From Nitrospira sp. (GTDB taxonomy: Bacteria > Nitrospirota > Nitrospiria > Nitrospirales > Nitrospiraceae), in assembly GCA_024330965.1 (NCBI GenBank), contig JANDJL010000001.1, forward strand, positions 1-64,000: a stretch of 64,000 nt of DNA, in the 5' to 3' direction. Below the pieces are notes generated by a model. The model had not been told where the DNA came from, searched no databases, and saw nothing but the letters and a program-made list of their open reading frames with translations. Both the position numbers and the translations under genes were made by a program. Shown here piece by piece: positions 42,488-51,288 of this stretch (position 1 is the stretch's first letter; every line of letters starts with the position of its first letter).

Positions 42488-44590
42488 TCAGGGAAACGCG
42501 GCGGCGTGCCGCTCCGCTTTATGCTGCTCGACAATTCTGGCGGCCAATTCGTTGGGAACGTCCTCGTACCGTGAAAATTCCATCACATAGGTTCCGCGTC
42601 CTCCGGTCAGGCTGTTGAGCGTTGTTGTGTAGGTAAGCAATTCGGCGAGCGGGACGAGCGCGTGAATTCGTTCGATCTGAGCGTCCGCATTGACAGACTG
42701 AATACGGCCCCGTCGCCCGCTTAAATCGCCCATCACTGCTCCAACAGCGTCCGCCGGGGTTTCGATCTCGACGGCCATGATCGGCTCGAGTAACACCGGG
42801 TGGGCGGTTTCCGTGGCTTTTTTAAAGGCCATGGCACCTGCGATTTTGAACGCCAGCTCGGAAGAATCGACGACGTGATAGGACCCATCATAGACGGCCA
42901 CATGAACATCGACGACCGGAAATCCTCCCAAGACACCTTCGCGCATCGCCTCGACTACCCCCTTTTCAATTGCGGGGATGAAGTTTCGAGGAATAACCCC
43001 GCCGACGATTCGATTCTCGAACAGAAATCCTTTGCCGCGCGGCAAAGGGGCCACCTCAAGCCAACAGTCTCCGTATTGCCCGTGGCCTCCGGTTTGTTTT
43101 TTATATTTGCCTTGCGCATGAGATACCGTGCGGACAGTCTCGCGGTATGGAATCTTCGGCGCATGCAGCGAAACCTCGGTACCGAATTTTCTGCGAAGTC
43201 TCTCCAGCGCCAAGTCGATATGGAGCTGGCCCAGCCCGCTCAGCACCATCTCTTTGGTTTCTGCGTTGCGCGCAAATTCCAACGTGGGGTCCTCTTCGAT
43301 GAGCTTATGAAGACCAAGGCCCACTTTCTCGATTTCCACCTTTGACTTGGCTTCGATGGCATACGAGAGGACCGGTCTCGGCAATCCGAGGTCGGGATAC
43401 CGAACCGGATCCCTTTCTTGGCAGAGGGTATCGCCCGTATGCGTATCGTGCAGCTTTCCAATGGCGATGATGTCTCCCGCCTTGGCCGATCCAACCAGCG
43501 TGTGCCGTTTCCCCAAAAGGGTGTAGAAATGTCCCAGTTTCTCGCGCGATTGTCTCGACGCATTCCACACGGTTGAGTCGGCCTGAACGGCTCCTGAAAA
43601 GACACGGCAATATGACAGTCGCCCCACGAAGGGATCGATCAGGGTTTTAAATACCAAGGCCGAAAACGGCTCCTGCTCGGTTCCCCTCCACGTGCAGGGT
43701 TGACCGGTGTTGGGATGTGTGCCGGGTAAAGGATGGGCCGTCCCTTGCTCGCTTGGTGACGGCAATAATGCTACGACTGCATTCAGCAAGGTCCAGATAC
43801 CGACAGTCTGTAAAGCTGAACCGGCGTAGAGGGGAATCAGGCGCCGGGTCAAGACAGCGGAACGCAGCCCTGTGAGAAGAGTATCGTGAGGCAGATCTTC
43901 TTGGGCAAGATACGCTTCAAGAAGAGTTTCGTCGCTCTCTGCGACCATTTCGACGAGTTGCCTCCGTTTTTCTTTGAAGGCTAATTCCAACGTGGGCGGG
44001 ATTGGTAGGAGTTGGGGCTTCGCGGTATGAGAAACCGAGCGAACGAATGATCCGCTGAGAAGGTCGATAACTCCTTCGAGTTGAGGACCAAGCCCGACCG
44101 GTACGACCATGGGAATCGGCTGACAATGAAGTTGCGTACGGCAGGCTTCCAAGGCTCGATCGATTGACGCCCCTTCGCGATCCAATCCATTCACAAACAC
44201 CAGGCTGGGAAGGGCAAGTTCTTCGATCCGTCTCCAGAGACGTGTCAATTCCGTCCGAATGGCACCTTGGCTGTCAAGGACAACGATTACCGCATCAACG
44301 GCCCGCAGCGCGGCGAGGGGTTCGCCGATTAAGCTCAGGGCTCCGGGGGTATCCAGAAGAGTGATATGGGTTTGATTCCAGGAGAAGCGGAGCACGCTGG
44401 TGCTGACGGAGCAATGATGGTGAAGCTCCTCCGGCTCGAAGTCCGAAACGGTCGTTCCCTCTGTGATCGATCCGATGGCGGGAATGGCTCCTCCGACAAA
44501 AAGGAGCGCCTCACTGAGGGATGTCTTGCCCGCGCCGGCATGAGACACAATGGCGACATTTCTGATGGGCACCGCACAGATGTCTTCCAT
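42488..44590 (-). CDS. Elongation factor G-like GTPase (EF-G paralogue)
   Basis: 700 residues from ATG 44590, which has GAGGAGGG at good spacing; a longer frame adds 32 unsupported residues. The GTPase domain has G1 SHAGAGKTS, switch I ITEGTTVSDFEPEE, G3 DTPG, but NGLD in place of the usual NKxD of G4. EF-G domains II to V follow, including GLGQLHIDLALERLRRKF and YKKQTGGHGQYGDCWLEV. The GTTVSDF switch I is typical of EF-G-like paralogues outside the str operon, whose exact role is unclear; the canonical fusA is not in the window. It is upstream of nothing and shares a 65-base gap with radC. Confidence 0.88.
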   Translation of the reverse strand: MEDICAVPIRNVAIVSHAGAGKTSLSEALLFVGGAIPAIGSITEGTTVSDFEPEELHHHCSVSTSVLRFSWNQTHITLLDTPGALSLIGEPLAALRAVDAVIVVLDSQGAIRTELTRLWRRIEELALPSLVFVNGLDREGASIDRALEACRTQLHCQPIPMVVPVGLGPQLEGVIDLLSGSFVRSVSHTAKPQLLPIPPTLELAFKEKRRQLVEMVAESDETLLEAYLAQEDLPHDTLLTGLRSAVLTRRLIPLYAGSALQTVGIWTLLNAVVALLPSPSEQGTAHPLPGTHPNTGQPCTWRGTEQEPFSALVFKTLIDPFVGRLSYCRVFSGAVQADSTVWNASRQSREKLGHFYTLLGKRHTLVGSAKAGDIIAIGKLHDTHTGDTLCQERDPVRYPDLGLPRPVLSYAIEAKSKVEIEKVGLGLHKLIEEDPTLEFARNAETKEMVLSGLGQLHIDLALERLRRKFGTEVSLHAPKIPYRETVRTVSHAQGKYKKQTGGHGQYGDCWLEVAPLPRGKGFLFENRIVGGVIPRNFIPAIEKGVVEAMREGVLGGFPVVDVHVAVYDGSYHVVDSSELAFKIAGAMAFKKATETAHPVLLEPIMAVEIETPADAVGAVMGDLSGRRGRIQSVNADAQIERIHALVPLAELLTYTTTLNSLTGGRGTYVMEFSRYEDVPNELAARIVEQHKAERHAAAFP

Positions 44591-44655
44591 GGCCTGCCCT
44601 CCTCTAGAAGAAGTGGAAAGATGGTGATGGCGAGTACGATCCTCCTTGTTTTGTC

Positions 44656-45360
44656 TTATTCCCAGGCGGCCGTCCTTGTGAGCCACCCTTCGTCCGCAAA
44701 GCTGACATAGCGCCCGTCTCCGATGATCACGTGATCGAGCACGGAGATTCCAAGCAATCGACCGGCGGCGACCAAACGATCTGTCAGCCGACGATCTTCT
44801 TGGCTTGGCGTCGGGTCGCCGCTGGGGTGATTATGCAAGAAAATAACACCAGCGGCCGATTCGCGTATGGCCGATGCAAACACTTCCCGGGGATGAACGA
44901 TGCTGAGCGTCAGGCTTCCTTCGGAAATCGTGGTTTCTTTGATGATCGCGTTCTTGGCATCGAGCAGCACAACTTTAAACAGCTCCTGTTTTCGGTCACG
45001 AAGAATGGGATAAAAGTGGCGAAAAAGATCGGCGCTTGATGAAACGCGCATGCCCGTTGAGAGAGGAGTCGCGAGCGATCTTCGCCCTAATTCTAACGCC
45101 GCTTTGAGCTGTGCTGCTTTGGCCGGGCCCACACCTTCGATCGAGCACAGTTCCTCCACGCCGGATTTGACCAGGCCGCCAAGGCCTCCAACATGATGCA
45201 GGAGTTCCATCGCAACCTGCACGGCTGATGAATCGCGTCTCCCTGTTCTCAGCAAAATCGCAAGCAATTGGGCATCGGAAAGGGCGTCAGGCCCTTTGCT
45301 CAGAAGCCGCTCACGAGGCCGCTCGCTTGCGGGCCAATAGGGAATTCCCTTGGCCGCCAT
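44656..45360 (-). CDS. radC: RadC family protein (JAB1/MPN metalloprotease fold)
   Basis: 234 residues. A helix-hairpin-helix region (about 15-95; IEGVGPAKAAQLKAALELGR) precedes the JAB domain with EGSLTLSIVHPREVF and the metal motif HNHPSGDPTPSQED (about 165-178). RadC is named for DNA repair but its biochemical role is uncertain. ATG 45360 gives the typical short N-terminus (MAAKGIPYWP); the ribosome binding site is weak. It is on the same strand and just upstream of the EF-G-like gene. Confidence 0.92.
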   Translation of the reverse strand: MAAKGIPYWPASERPRERLLSKGPDALSDAQLLAILLRTGRRDSSAVQVAMELLHHVGGLGGLVKSGVEELCSIEGVGPAKAAQLKAALELGRRSLATPLSTGMRVSSSADLFRHFYPILRDRKQELFKVVLLDAKNAIIKETTISEGSLTLSIVHPREVFASAIRESAAGVIFLHNHPSGDPTPSQEDRRLTDRLVAAGRLLGISVLDHVIIGDGRYVSFADEGWLTRTAAWE

Positions 45361-45555
45361 AATTTCACCCGTCCAACCTTCAAAGGACAAAAAAATGACA
45401 CCACGGACGTTTTTGTTCTAGGGAAATAGGTCGCATTGAACCGTCCGTTGAAGCTGCAAACTCATAACACATTGAAATATCAATGCTCTTAAAATTGGTT
45501 CGTCTTTTGCTAGTTAGTGTGACAGAAGTGAACATATTCACCTGAGGAGGGAGTG

Positions 45556-45729
45556 ATGGAATGTCCAAAGTGCAAAGGGCTTATGATGTTGGAGCGGTTC
45601 TCTGATTTTTTTCTCGTTTTCTATGCATGGAAATGTATTAACTGCGGCGCAATTATTGACCGGACCATCTCCACGAATCGACGCAAGAGCCTTGCAGCTC
45701 GAGAGCAGCAGCCTGTCGCCGTTCGCTAA
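45556..45729 (+). CDS. 57-residue zinc-ribbon protein
   Basis: Small gene starting at ATG 45556 behind GAGGAGGGAGTG. It encodes MECPKCKGLMMLERFSDFFL at its start, then AWKCINCGAIIDR and a basic tail (NRRKSL). Two CxxC pairs (Cys3/Cys6 and Cys27/Cys30) should bind one zinc. A strong ribosome binding site and the paired motifs make it a real gene despite its size. Proteins of this shape are, from memory, recurrent in Nitrospirota but have no known function. Confidence 0.78.
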   Translation: MECPKCKGLMMLERFSDFFLVFYAWKCINCGAIIDRTISTNRRKSLAAREQQPVAVR

Positions 45730-45983
45730 TGGCAACCGGCCGTTTCGAGGTCGGATCGTCATCACGGGGCTCTTATCCTCCACCCTCGTGAAGATGGTGT
45801 GGAACGATCGGGTTACAAAGAATCCATGGCTACCTGTTAGCCATTATAGGCTCTCTCCCAGTTGATGGTCAAAATATGCTTTTATTTTATGATGCGACGT
45901 CCTGAGGACAGAGTAATAACACAACGTGGGAATTCGTTTGCCGTTTATCTGACAGGCCGGTACCCGTCAACAAGTTCAATTTC
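45730..45983. other. Intergenic region upstream of rsmD
   Basis: About 250 bases, with the promoter at 45984-46013 continuing it. It is AT-richer near 45870-45890 (a TTTTATTTTATG run). No gene or RNA is supported. Confidence 0.4.
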
Positions 45984-46013
45984 TTGACCCTCTCAAAAAC
46001 GCTGTGTTACAGT
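45984..46013 (+). promoter_or_regulatory. Sigma-70-type promoter of the rsmD-coaD-aminotransferase operon
   Basis: TTGACC at 45984-45989 and TACAGT at 46008-46013, with an 18-base spacer. The rsmD ATG at 46050 is about 35 bases downstream, leaving a short leader. Confidence 0.55.
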
Positions 46014-46049
46014 CATTCCCGGTCGTAAGCTGGGTCGCTCGCCTTTTTC

Positions 46050-46619
46050 ATGCGCGTCATCGCTGGAACTCACCGTGGCCGACGTCTTCGTCACCCTCAG
46101 GGGTTAAGGCTCCGTCCTACTTCCGAGAAAGTTCGAGAAGCCCTGTTCTCTATTCTTGGTAATCGTCTTCCACACTGCCGATTTCTTGATCTCTATGCTG
46201 GCACAGGAGCCATGGCGATCGAGGCCTTAAGTCGAGGGGCCTCACACGCAACGTGCGTCGAGTCTGATCCTGCGGCGCTGAAATTGTTGAGGCAAAATGT
46301 GCACGATTGCGCAATGGCCTCTTCTCTAACTTTATATGCTCAACCTGTCGAGCGGTTCTTATCGCATCCTGATCTATGGGGGGGAGAGTATGATGTCGTA
46401 TTTGCTGATCCTCCTTATACAATGGTCACGGAACTGACGTCGATTTTCATGAATTCGGCCATTGACCGCCTTCTCGCTCCGGATTCTTGGTTTATTATCG
46501 AGCATGCGGCAAAAACGAAACTCCCCCCCCTGCTCGGATCATGCGTCCACTTGCGCAGCTATCGTTATGGCGATACGGCCCTCTCTCTGTATTCACGAAT
46601 AAACCAGACACCGTCATGA
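46050..46619 (+). CDS. rsmD: 16S rRNA (guanine-N2)-methyltransferase RsmD
   Basis: 189 residues. Methylates G966 of 16S rRNA. N-terminal MRVIAGTHRGRRL and LRPTSEKVREALFSIL are characteristic. The SAM site is FLDLYAGTGAMAIEALSRGA and the catalytic motif is DPPY (about 126-129). Its stop codon overlaps the coaD start (ATGA), a pairing seen in many bacteria. Confidence 0.95.
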   Translation: MRVIAGTHRGRRLRHPQGLRLRPTSEKVREALFSILGNRLPHCRFLDLYAGTGAMAIEALSRGASHATCVESDPAALKLLRQNVHDCAMASSLTLYAQPVERFLSHPDLWGGEYDVVFADPPYTMVTELTSIFMNSAIDRLLAPDSWFIIEHAAKTKLPPLLGSCVHLRSYRYGDTALSLYSRINQTPS

Positions 46620-47104
46620 AAATAGGGGTGTATCCAGGAACGTTCGATCCTATTACGCACGGACATACGGACATCATTACCAGAAGCCTTCGCGTCTTCG
46701 ACATCGTTGTGGTCGCCGTCGCACCGAATCCTGATAAACATCCGCTGTTTAATCTGGCCGAGCGGCTTGAAATGGTAAAGTGGGTCACAAAAGATCTGAA
46801 ACAGGTCAAGGTCACTTCGTTTGAGGGATTGCTGGTCGAATATGTTGAACAATCAGGAGCCCACGCCATTATCCGAGGCTTGCGTGCCATTTCTGACTTT
46901 GAACACGAATTTCAAATGGCTCTCGTCAACAGAAAGTTGGCCCGGAATGTTGAAACGGTCTTCTTGATGCCGAGTGAGGAATACTCCTACCTCTCTTCCA
47001 CCATCATTAAGGATGTTGCTAAGCACGGCGGTTCTCTGACGGAGTTTCTTCATCCTGAGGTCGCGCAACGTTTGCGGGAACGAATCAAGAGTGTTGTCCT
47101 ATGA
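46616..47104 (+). CDS. coaD: Phosphopantetheine adenylyltransferase
   Basis: 162 residues. Transfers AMP from ATP to 4'-phosphopantetheine, the penultimate step of CoA synthesis. The nucleotidyltransferase motif GTFDPITHGH is at about 8-17, and IIRGLRAISDFEHEFQMALV and MPSEEYSYLSSTIIKDVA are conserved. The start at 46616 overlaps rsmD by four bases, and its own stop overlaps the next start at 47101 (ATGA). Confidence 0.96.
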   Translation: MKIGVYPGTFDPITHGHTDIITRSLRVFDIVVVAVAPNPDKHPLFNLAERLEMVKWVTKDLKQVKVTSFEGLLVEYVEQSGAHAIIRGLRAISDFEHEFQMALVNRKLARNVETVFLMPSEEYSYLSSTIIKDVAKHGGSLTEFLHPEVAQRLRERIKSVVL

Positions 47105-48297
47105 AACTGGCTGCGCGGGTCAATAAGATTACTCCCTCCCCTACCTTAGCCATGACGGCGACGGCCAAAGCGATGGCGGCGCAAGGCATCGATGTGGTGG
47201 ATTTTTCATCCGGCGAACCGGATTTTGACACGCCGGAGCCGGTGAAGGCGGCCGCGGAAGCGGCCATTCGAGCCGGTTTTACGAAGTATACGCCGTCGTC
47301 TGGCATTGACGAGCTTCGTCAGGCCATTATGGAGAAGTTTCAGAGCGAATTCGGATTACGGTACGAGAAGTCCCAAATTCTCGTGTCCTGCGGAGCGAAA
47401 CATTCCTTATATAACTTAGCCCAGGCCTATCTGGAGGCCGGCGATGAAGTGATCATTGTCGCTCCTTATTGGGTTTCGTATGTCGATCAAGCGCTGCTCA
47501 ACGATGCAACGCCGGTGTTCCTCCAGACCAGTGAAAATAGCGGTTACGCCATCGATGTAGATGACTTGCGACGTTCAATCACCCCGCGGACCAAGGCGAT
47601 CGTCATCAACAGCCCCTGCAACCCGACGGGAGCGACGTACGATCGAAAGACGTTACAATCGATCGCCGAGATGGCTGTGCGTCATCACCTTTTGATTATC
47701 TCCGACGAGATTTATGAAAAGATCGTCTATGACGGTGTCACGCACGTGAGCATTGCTTCACTGGGACCAGAAGTGGCGGCCCAGACCGTCGTTATCAATG
47801 GCGTCTCGAAGGCCTATGCGATGACCGGTTGGCGAATTGGCTATGCGGCTGGGCCGAAAGAGATCCTGACGGCAATGGCCAATATCCAGAGCCAGAGCAC
47901 ATCGAATCCCTGCTCAATTTCGCAGAAGGCCGCTGTCGCCGCTCTCAAACTTGGCGCATCGTTCACTGAAAAAATGGTGACTGAATTCGATCGTCGCCGC
48001 AGGACGATGATTAACAGATTGAATCAAATCTCAGGAGTTACGTGCCGTATGCCAACGGGGGCGTTTTATGCGTTTCCCAATATTAGGGGAATTCTGGGAA
48101 GGCGCGGGCCTGACGGTCCGATTCACTCCCCACAGGCTTTGGCGGATTACCTCTTAAAACATGCCCATGTGGCCGTTGTGCCTGGAGAGCCATTTGGGAG
48201 CAAAGAACACATCCGGCTTTCCTATGCCACCAGTATGGATGCAATCAATCGAGGGCTTGACCGTCTTGCGGAGGCGGTCCAAAAGCTACAAACTTGA
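47101..48297 (+). CDS. aspC: Class I aminotransferase, aspartate/prephenate type
   Basis: 398 residues, PLP enzyme of the I-gamma (AspB) group. Motifs: DVVDFSSGEPDFDTPEPV, the PLP Asp/Tyr region HHLLIISDEIYEKIVY, the PLP Lys in VINGVSKAYAMTGWRIGYAA, and the substrate Arg near IRLSYATS. It probably makes aspartate from oxaloacetate and may also act on prephenate. It is translationally coupled to coaD. Confidence 0.9.
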   Translation: MKLAARVNKITPSPTLAMTATAKAMAAQGIDVVDFSSGEPDFDTPEPVKAAAEAAIRAGFTKYTPSSGIDELRQAIMEKFQSEFGLRYEKSQILVSCGAKHSLYNLAQAYLEAGDEVIIVAPYWVSYVDQALLNDATPVFLQTSENSGYAIDVDDLRRSITPRTKAIVINSPCNPTGATYDRKTLQSIAEMAVRHHLLIISDEIYEKIVYDGVTHVSIASLGPEVAAQTVVINGVSKAYAMTGWRIGYAAGPKEILTAMANIQSQSTSNPCSISQKAAVAALKLGASFTEKMVTEFDRRRRTMINRLNQISGVTCRMPTGAFYAFPNIRGILGRRGPDGPIHSPQALADYLLKHAHVAVVPGEPFGSKEHIRLSYATSMDAINRGLDRLAEAVQKLQT

Positions 48298-48376
48298 CCG
48301 AAGACCCCTTGACTCCCGGCATCTCGCGGTTATCTTCACCCCGTTCCTTTCATTTACTGTAACTCAGGAGAGCGCC

Positions 48377-48712
48377 GTGCCGATCTACGAATATATGTGC
48401 CAAGGCTGCGCCTACAAGTTTGAAGTCAAACAAAGCATCAAGGACGAACCGGTCGCCATCTGCTCGCGCTGTGGGAAATCGGTGAGTCGCATTATTTCTC
48501 CACCTGCGATTATGTTCAAAGGGAGCGGCTGGTACATTACGGATTATTCCGACAAACTGAAACCGCCCTCCGGCGACGCAACGGACGTATCAACATCCTC
48601 CAAAAAAGAGACGGCGACGGCAACCGCTCCTGCTGCTGCACCGACTCCGGCAGTCGCCTCATCCTCTTCAGGGGGAGGTACCGCCTCGGGAAGTTCTTCA
48701 CCATCACATTGA
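48377..48712 (+). CDS. FmdB-type zinc-ribbon protein with Ser/Ala/Thr-rich tail
   Basis: 111 residues from GTG 48377, preceded by TCAGGAG. The N-terminus MPIYEYMCQGCAYKFEVKQS and CSRCGKSVSRIISPPAIMFK carry two CxxC pairs forming the FmdB regulatory-type zinc ribbon. KGSGWYITDYS is the typical end of the domain. The tail (about 65-111) is a low-complexity Ser/Ala/Thr/Pro stretch. Function is unknown for the family. Confidence 0.85.
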   Translation: MPIYEYMCQGCAYKFEVKQSIKDEPVAICSRCGKSVSRIISPPAIMFKGSGWYITDYSDKLKPPSGDATDVSTSSKKETATATAPAAAPTPAVASSSSGGGTASGSSSPSH

Positions 48713-48764
48713 TCGGTATCCCTCTCGTGCGAGAAGGTCAATCTGCCTTAGATAGATGGAAGAC

Positions 48765-49166
48765 CTATCGCTTTGTCGCCGACGACTTTTTTGTTGGCGA
48801 GCGTCTGGGTGATTTCTGGGTAGGGTTGCTCACTCCCTTTTGGGCTTTTGAGGATTTCGCCTGGAATGTTGCAACTTGACGCTGTAAGCTGTTGATCAGA
48901 CTTGTCTTTTCACGATTCAGCCGACTTAACTCATCAACGTGTGTTTGGAGATCGCGCTTGGCTTTGGTCAATTCATCAACTTGTGACCGGAGTTCAGACT
49001 TTTCGGCTTCCAGAGTCTGAATTTCAGCCCGTAATTGTTCAATCTGAGCTTGCAGCGCTGGGGGCCAGTACTCACATCCTGAGAGACTCACGATCAGTAC
49101 GAAACATACGGTCAGGCCTATGCACCGCTGCACCCATCGTTTGTCCAACATTCTTTTTGCTAACAT
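48765..49166 (-). CDS. Small coiled-coil lipoprotein
   Basis: 133 residues. The signal peptide ends in the lipobox VSLSGC (Cys about 31). A coiled coil follows (about 40-100; LQAQIEQLRAEIQTLEAEKS, LTKAKRDLQTHVDEL), then a basic Lys/Ser/Pro tail. It resembles Lpp-like or YbgF-like periplasmic spacer lipoproteins. An in-frame ATG seven codons in (MLDKRW) is an alternative start. It lies 19 bases downstream-strand from tsaC and is convergent with the FmdB-type gene. Confidence 0.75.
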   Translation of the reverse strand: MLAKRMLDKRWVQRCIGLTVCFVLIVSLSGCEYWPPALQAQIEQLRAEIQTLEAEKSELRSQVDELTKAKRDLQTHVDELSRLNREKTSLINSLQRQVATFQAKSSKAQKGVSNPTQKSPRRSPTKKSSATKR

Positions 49167-49184
49167 TCCGCCGTTCCTTCTGTT

Positions 49185-49823
49185 TCAATTCTGATTCTTC
49201 ATTCTCAGCGCAGTTTGCAACATCGCTCGTGTCACGGCTCCTTCACGGATGATCTGGATTGTTTCCCGGACATCGACAACAGTGGATGGTGCTCCTCCCG
49301 GCGTCGTTCCTCCGTCGATCACCAGATCGATTTCCGAACCCAATGTCTTGACGACCTCAGCCGCCGTGGTAGCCGGAAGATCGCCGGATCGATTGGCGCT
49401 GGTTCCGGTCAAAGGCCCGACATATTTTAAAATATTCTGTAACGGCGAACAGGACGTCAACCGGACACCAACCATTCCGGTTCCCGCCGTGAGGGCAGAT
49501 GGGAGCGACGGCTTTGCCGGAAACAGAATAGTAAGTGGACCGGGCCAGAAAACATCCATTAACAATGCGGCTGTGGGAGGAACGGACTCCGTCAACAGGG
49601 ACAGGTGATCCATCGTGCCGATCAGCACCAGGATGGGTTTGTGGTCCGGACGACCTTTGATTTGTGCGAGCCGGCCAACGGCCGTTGAGTTGAAGGGGTT
49701 CACACCGAGTCCATAATAGGTCTCCGTCGGAAATCCAACCACGCCACCTTGCTCGATGGTCTCCGCGACTGTCCGCGCAAGACGGGGATACTCTTGCTCA
49801 CAATAGGAAAGGATTGTTGGCAT
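49185..49823 (-). CDS. tsaC: L-threonylcarbamoyladenylate synthase
   Basis: 212 residues of the Sua5/YciO/YrdC fold. Makes threonylcarbamoyl-AMP from threonine, bicarbonate and ATP for the t6A37 modification of tRNA. Motifs are VGFPTETYYGLGVNPFN, KGRPDHKPILVLIG, FWPGPLTILFPAK, GMVGVRLTSCSP and GTSANRSGDLPATTAAEV. It lacks the extra Sua5 domain, so it is the short TsaC form. It lies 26 bases after purD on the same strand. Confidence 0.93.
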   Translation of the reverse strand: MPTILSYCEQEYPRLARTVAETIEQGGVVGFPTETYYGLGVNPFNSTAVGRLAQIKGRPDHKPILVLIGTMDHLSLLTESVPPTAALLMDVFWPGPLTILFPAKPSLPSALTAGTGMVGVRLTSCSPLQNILKYVGPLTGTSANRSGDLPATTAAEVVKTLGSEIDLVIDGGTTPGGAPSTVVDVRETIQIIREGAVTRAMLQTALRMKNQN

Positions 49824-49849
49824 CGATGCAAGGCCTCAAACGGTCGCGG

Positions 49850-51118
49850 TCAGCGCCCAAACGCGCGACTAGCGATATCCCTGCGGTAGTGGCACCCTTC
49901 GAACGAAATGGTCGCTGCTCTTTTATAGGCTTCGGCTTGCGCGTCTTTCAACGAAGCTCCCAGCCCCACCACGCCCAGCACCCGTCCCCCGACGGTAATG
50001 ATCTCCTGCCCGCGGCGGGCTGTTCCCGCGTGAAACACCATTGACGAAGGGCTTTCCGCCGACGGTAATCCGGAGATCAAGCACCCCTGCCGATACGAGC
50101 CCGGATATCCTTCCGATGCCATTACGACGCAGACGGCCGCATCATGATGCCATTCGACGGTCATTTGATCTAATCGATGTTCAACGACCGCCTCGATAAT
50201 GTCGAGCAAGTCCGTTTTGAGCAGCGGCAGTACCACTTGCGTTTCAGGATCACCCATCCGTGCGTTGAACTCCAGTACGAAGGGTGCTCCGTTCACCACC
50301 ATCAAGCCGGCATAGATCACCCCTTGAAACGGAGTCCCTAGCCTCGACATTGCATCGACGATCGGTTCTAAAATGTCCCGCGTGACCAGCGCGCGCAGCG
50401 CCTCCGTGCCAACCGGCGCCGGGCAGTAGGCGCCCATGCCGCCCGTATTCGGTCCCGTATCTCCGTCCCCTACCCTCTTATGATCCTGCGCTGGCAACAT
50501 GGGCACGACGGTTCTACCGTCCGTGAACGCCATGATCGTCACTTCCTCTCCCTGCAGCCATTGTTCGATCAAAATCCGCTTGCCGGCCTCGCCGAACACC
50601 GCCTTTTCCATAAAATCGACAACGGCGCTGCGCGCCTGGTCCCTCGTCGTCGCGATCACAACCCCTTTCCCTTGCGCAAGGCCATCGGCCTTGATCACGA
50701 CGGGCATCATCTGTTGCTCGACATAGGCCAATGCTTCGCTCTCCTTGTCGAAATGGACAGCCGTAGGCGTGGGAATCTTTGATCGCCCCATGATCTCCTT
50801 TGAGAAAATTTTGCTCGATTCCAACCGCGCCGCCTGCTTCGTCGGGCCGAAGATCTTCAGTTTGGCCCTTCGAAATTCATCAACAATTCCCAATGCAAGC
50901 GGGGCCTCCGGTCCGACCACGGTCAGATCGATTCGTTCCCGCTCGACAAAGGCTTTCAAGCCGGCGACATCGTTGGCCTCGATGGGAACACAGGTGGCAA
51001 GCGCCTCGATGCCGGCGTTTCCAGGCGCGCAATATAACGTAGGCTTGCGCGGACTTTGTGCCAACTTCCATGTGAGCGCATGCTCACGTCCGCCGCCTCC
51101 GACAATGAGAACTTTCAT
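49850..51118 (-). CDS. purD: Phosphoribosylamine-glycine ligase
   Basis: 422 residues. ATP-grasp enzyme joining glycine to phosphoribosylamine in purine synthesis. The N-terminus MKVLIVGGGGREHALTWKLA is diagnostic and fixes the start at 51118. VVGPEAPLALGIVDEFR, VIKADGLAQGKGVVIATTRD, TGGMGAYCPAP and EFNARMGDPETQVVLP are conserved. It lies downstream of purH and upstream of tsaC. Confidence 0.96.
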   Translation of the reverse strand: MKVLIVGGGGREHALTWKLAQSPRKPTLYCAPGNAGIEALATCVPIEANDVAGLKAFVERERIDLTVVGPEAPLALGIVDEFRRAKLKIFGPTKQAARLESSKIFSKEIMGRSKIPTPTAVHFDKESEALAYVEQQMMPVVIKADGLAQGKGVVIATTRDQARSAVVDFMEKAVFGEAGKRILIEQWLQGEEVTIMAFTDGRTVVPMLPAQDHKRVGDGDTGPNTGGMGAYCPAPVGTEALRALVTRDILEPIVDAMSRLGTPFQGVIYAGLMVVNGAPFVLEFNARMGDPETQVVLPLLKTDLLDIIEAVVEHRLDQMTVEWHHDAAVCVVMASEGYPGSYRQGCLISGLPSAESPSSMVFHAGTARRGQEIITVGGRVLGVVGLGASLKDAQAEAYKRAATISFEGCHYRRDIASRAFGR

Positions 51119-51288
51119 GGCTGCAATGTGGTTCCCAACAAGAAGAGCAGGAAGTTCGACCGATTTTCCAATAGGCTTCCCGCACGCGAGGGGTAAGGTC
51201 TGCACTGAATCATGGGCATGCCATCCAGTGGGTATTTTCCCGATGGGGGGCGGCGCGAGACAAGAACCGCGGTCGCCTCACGATCCGA

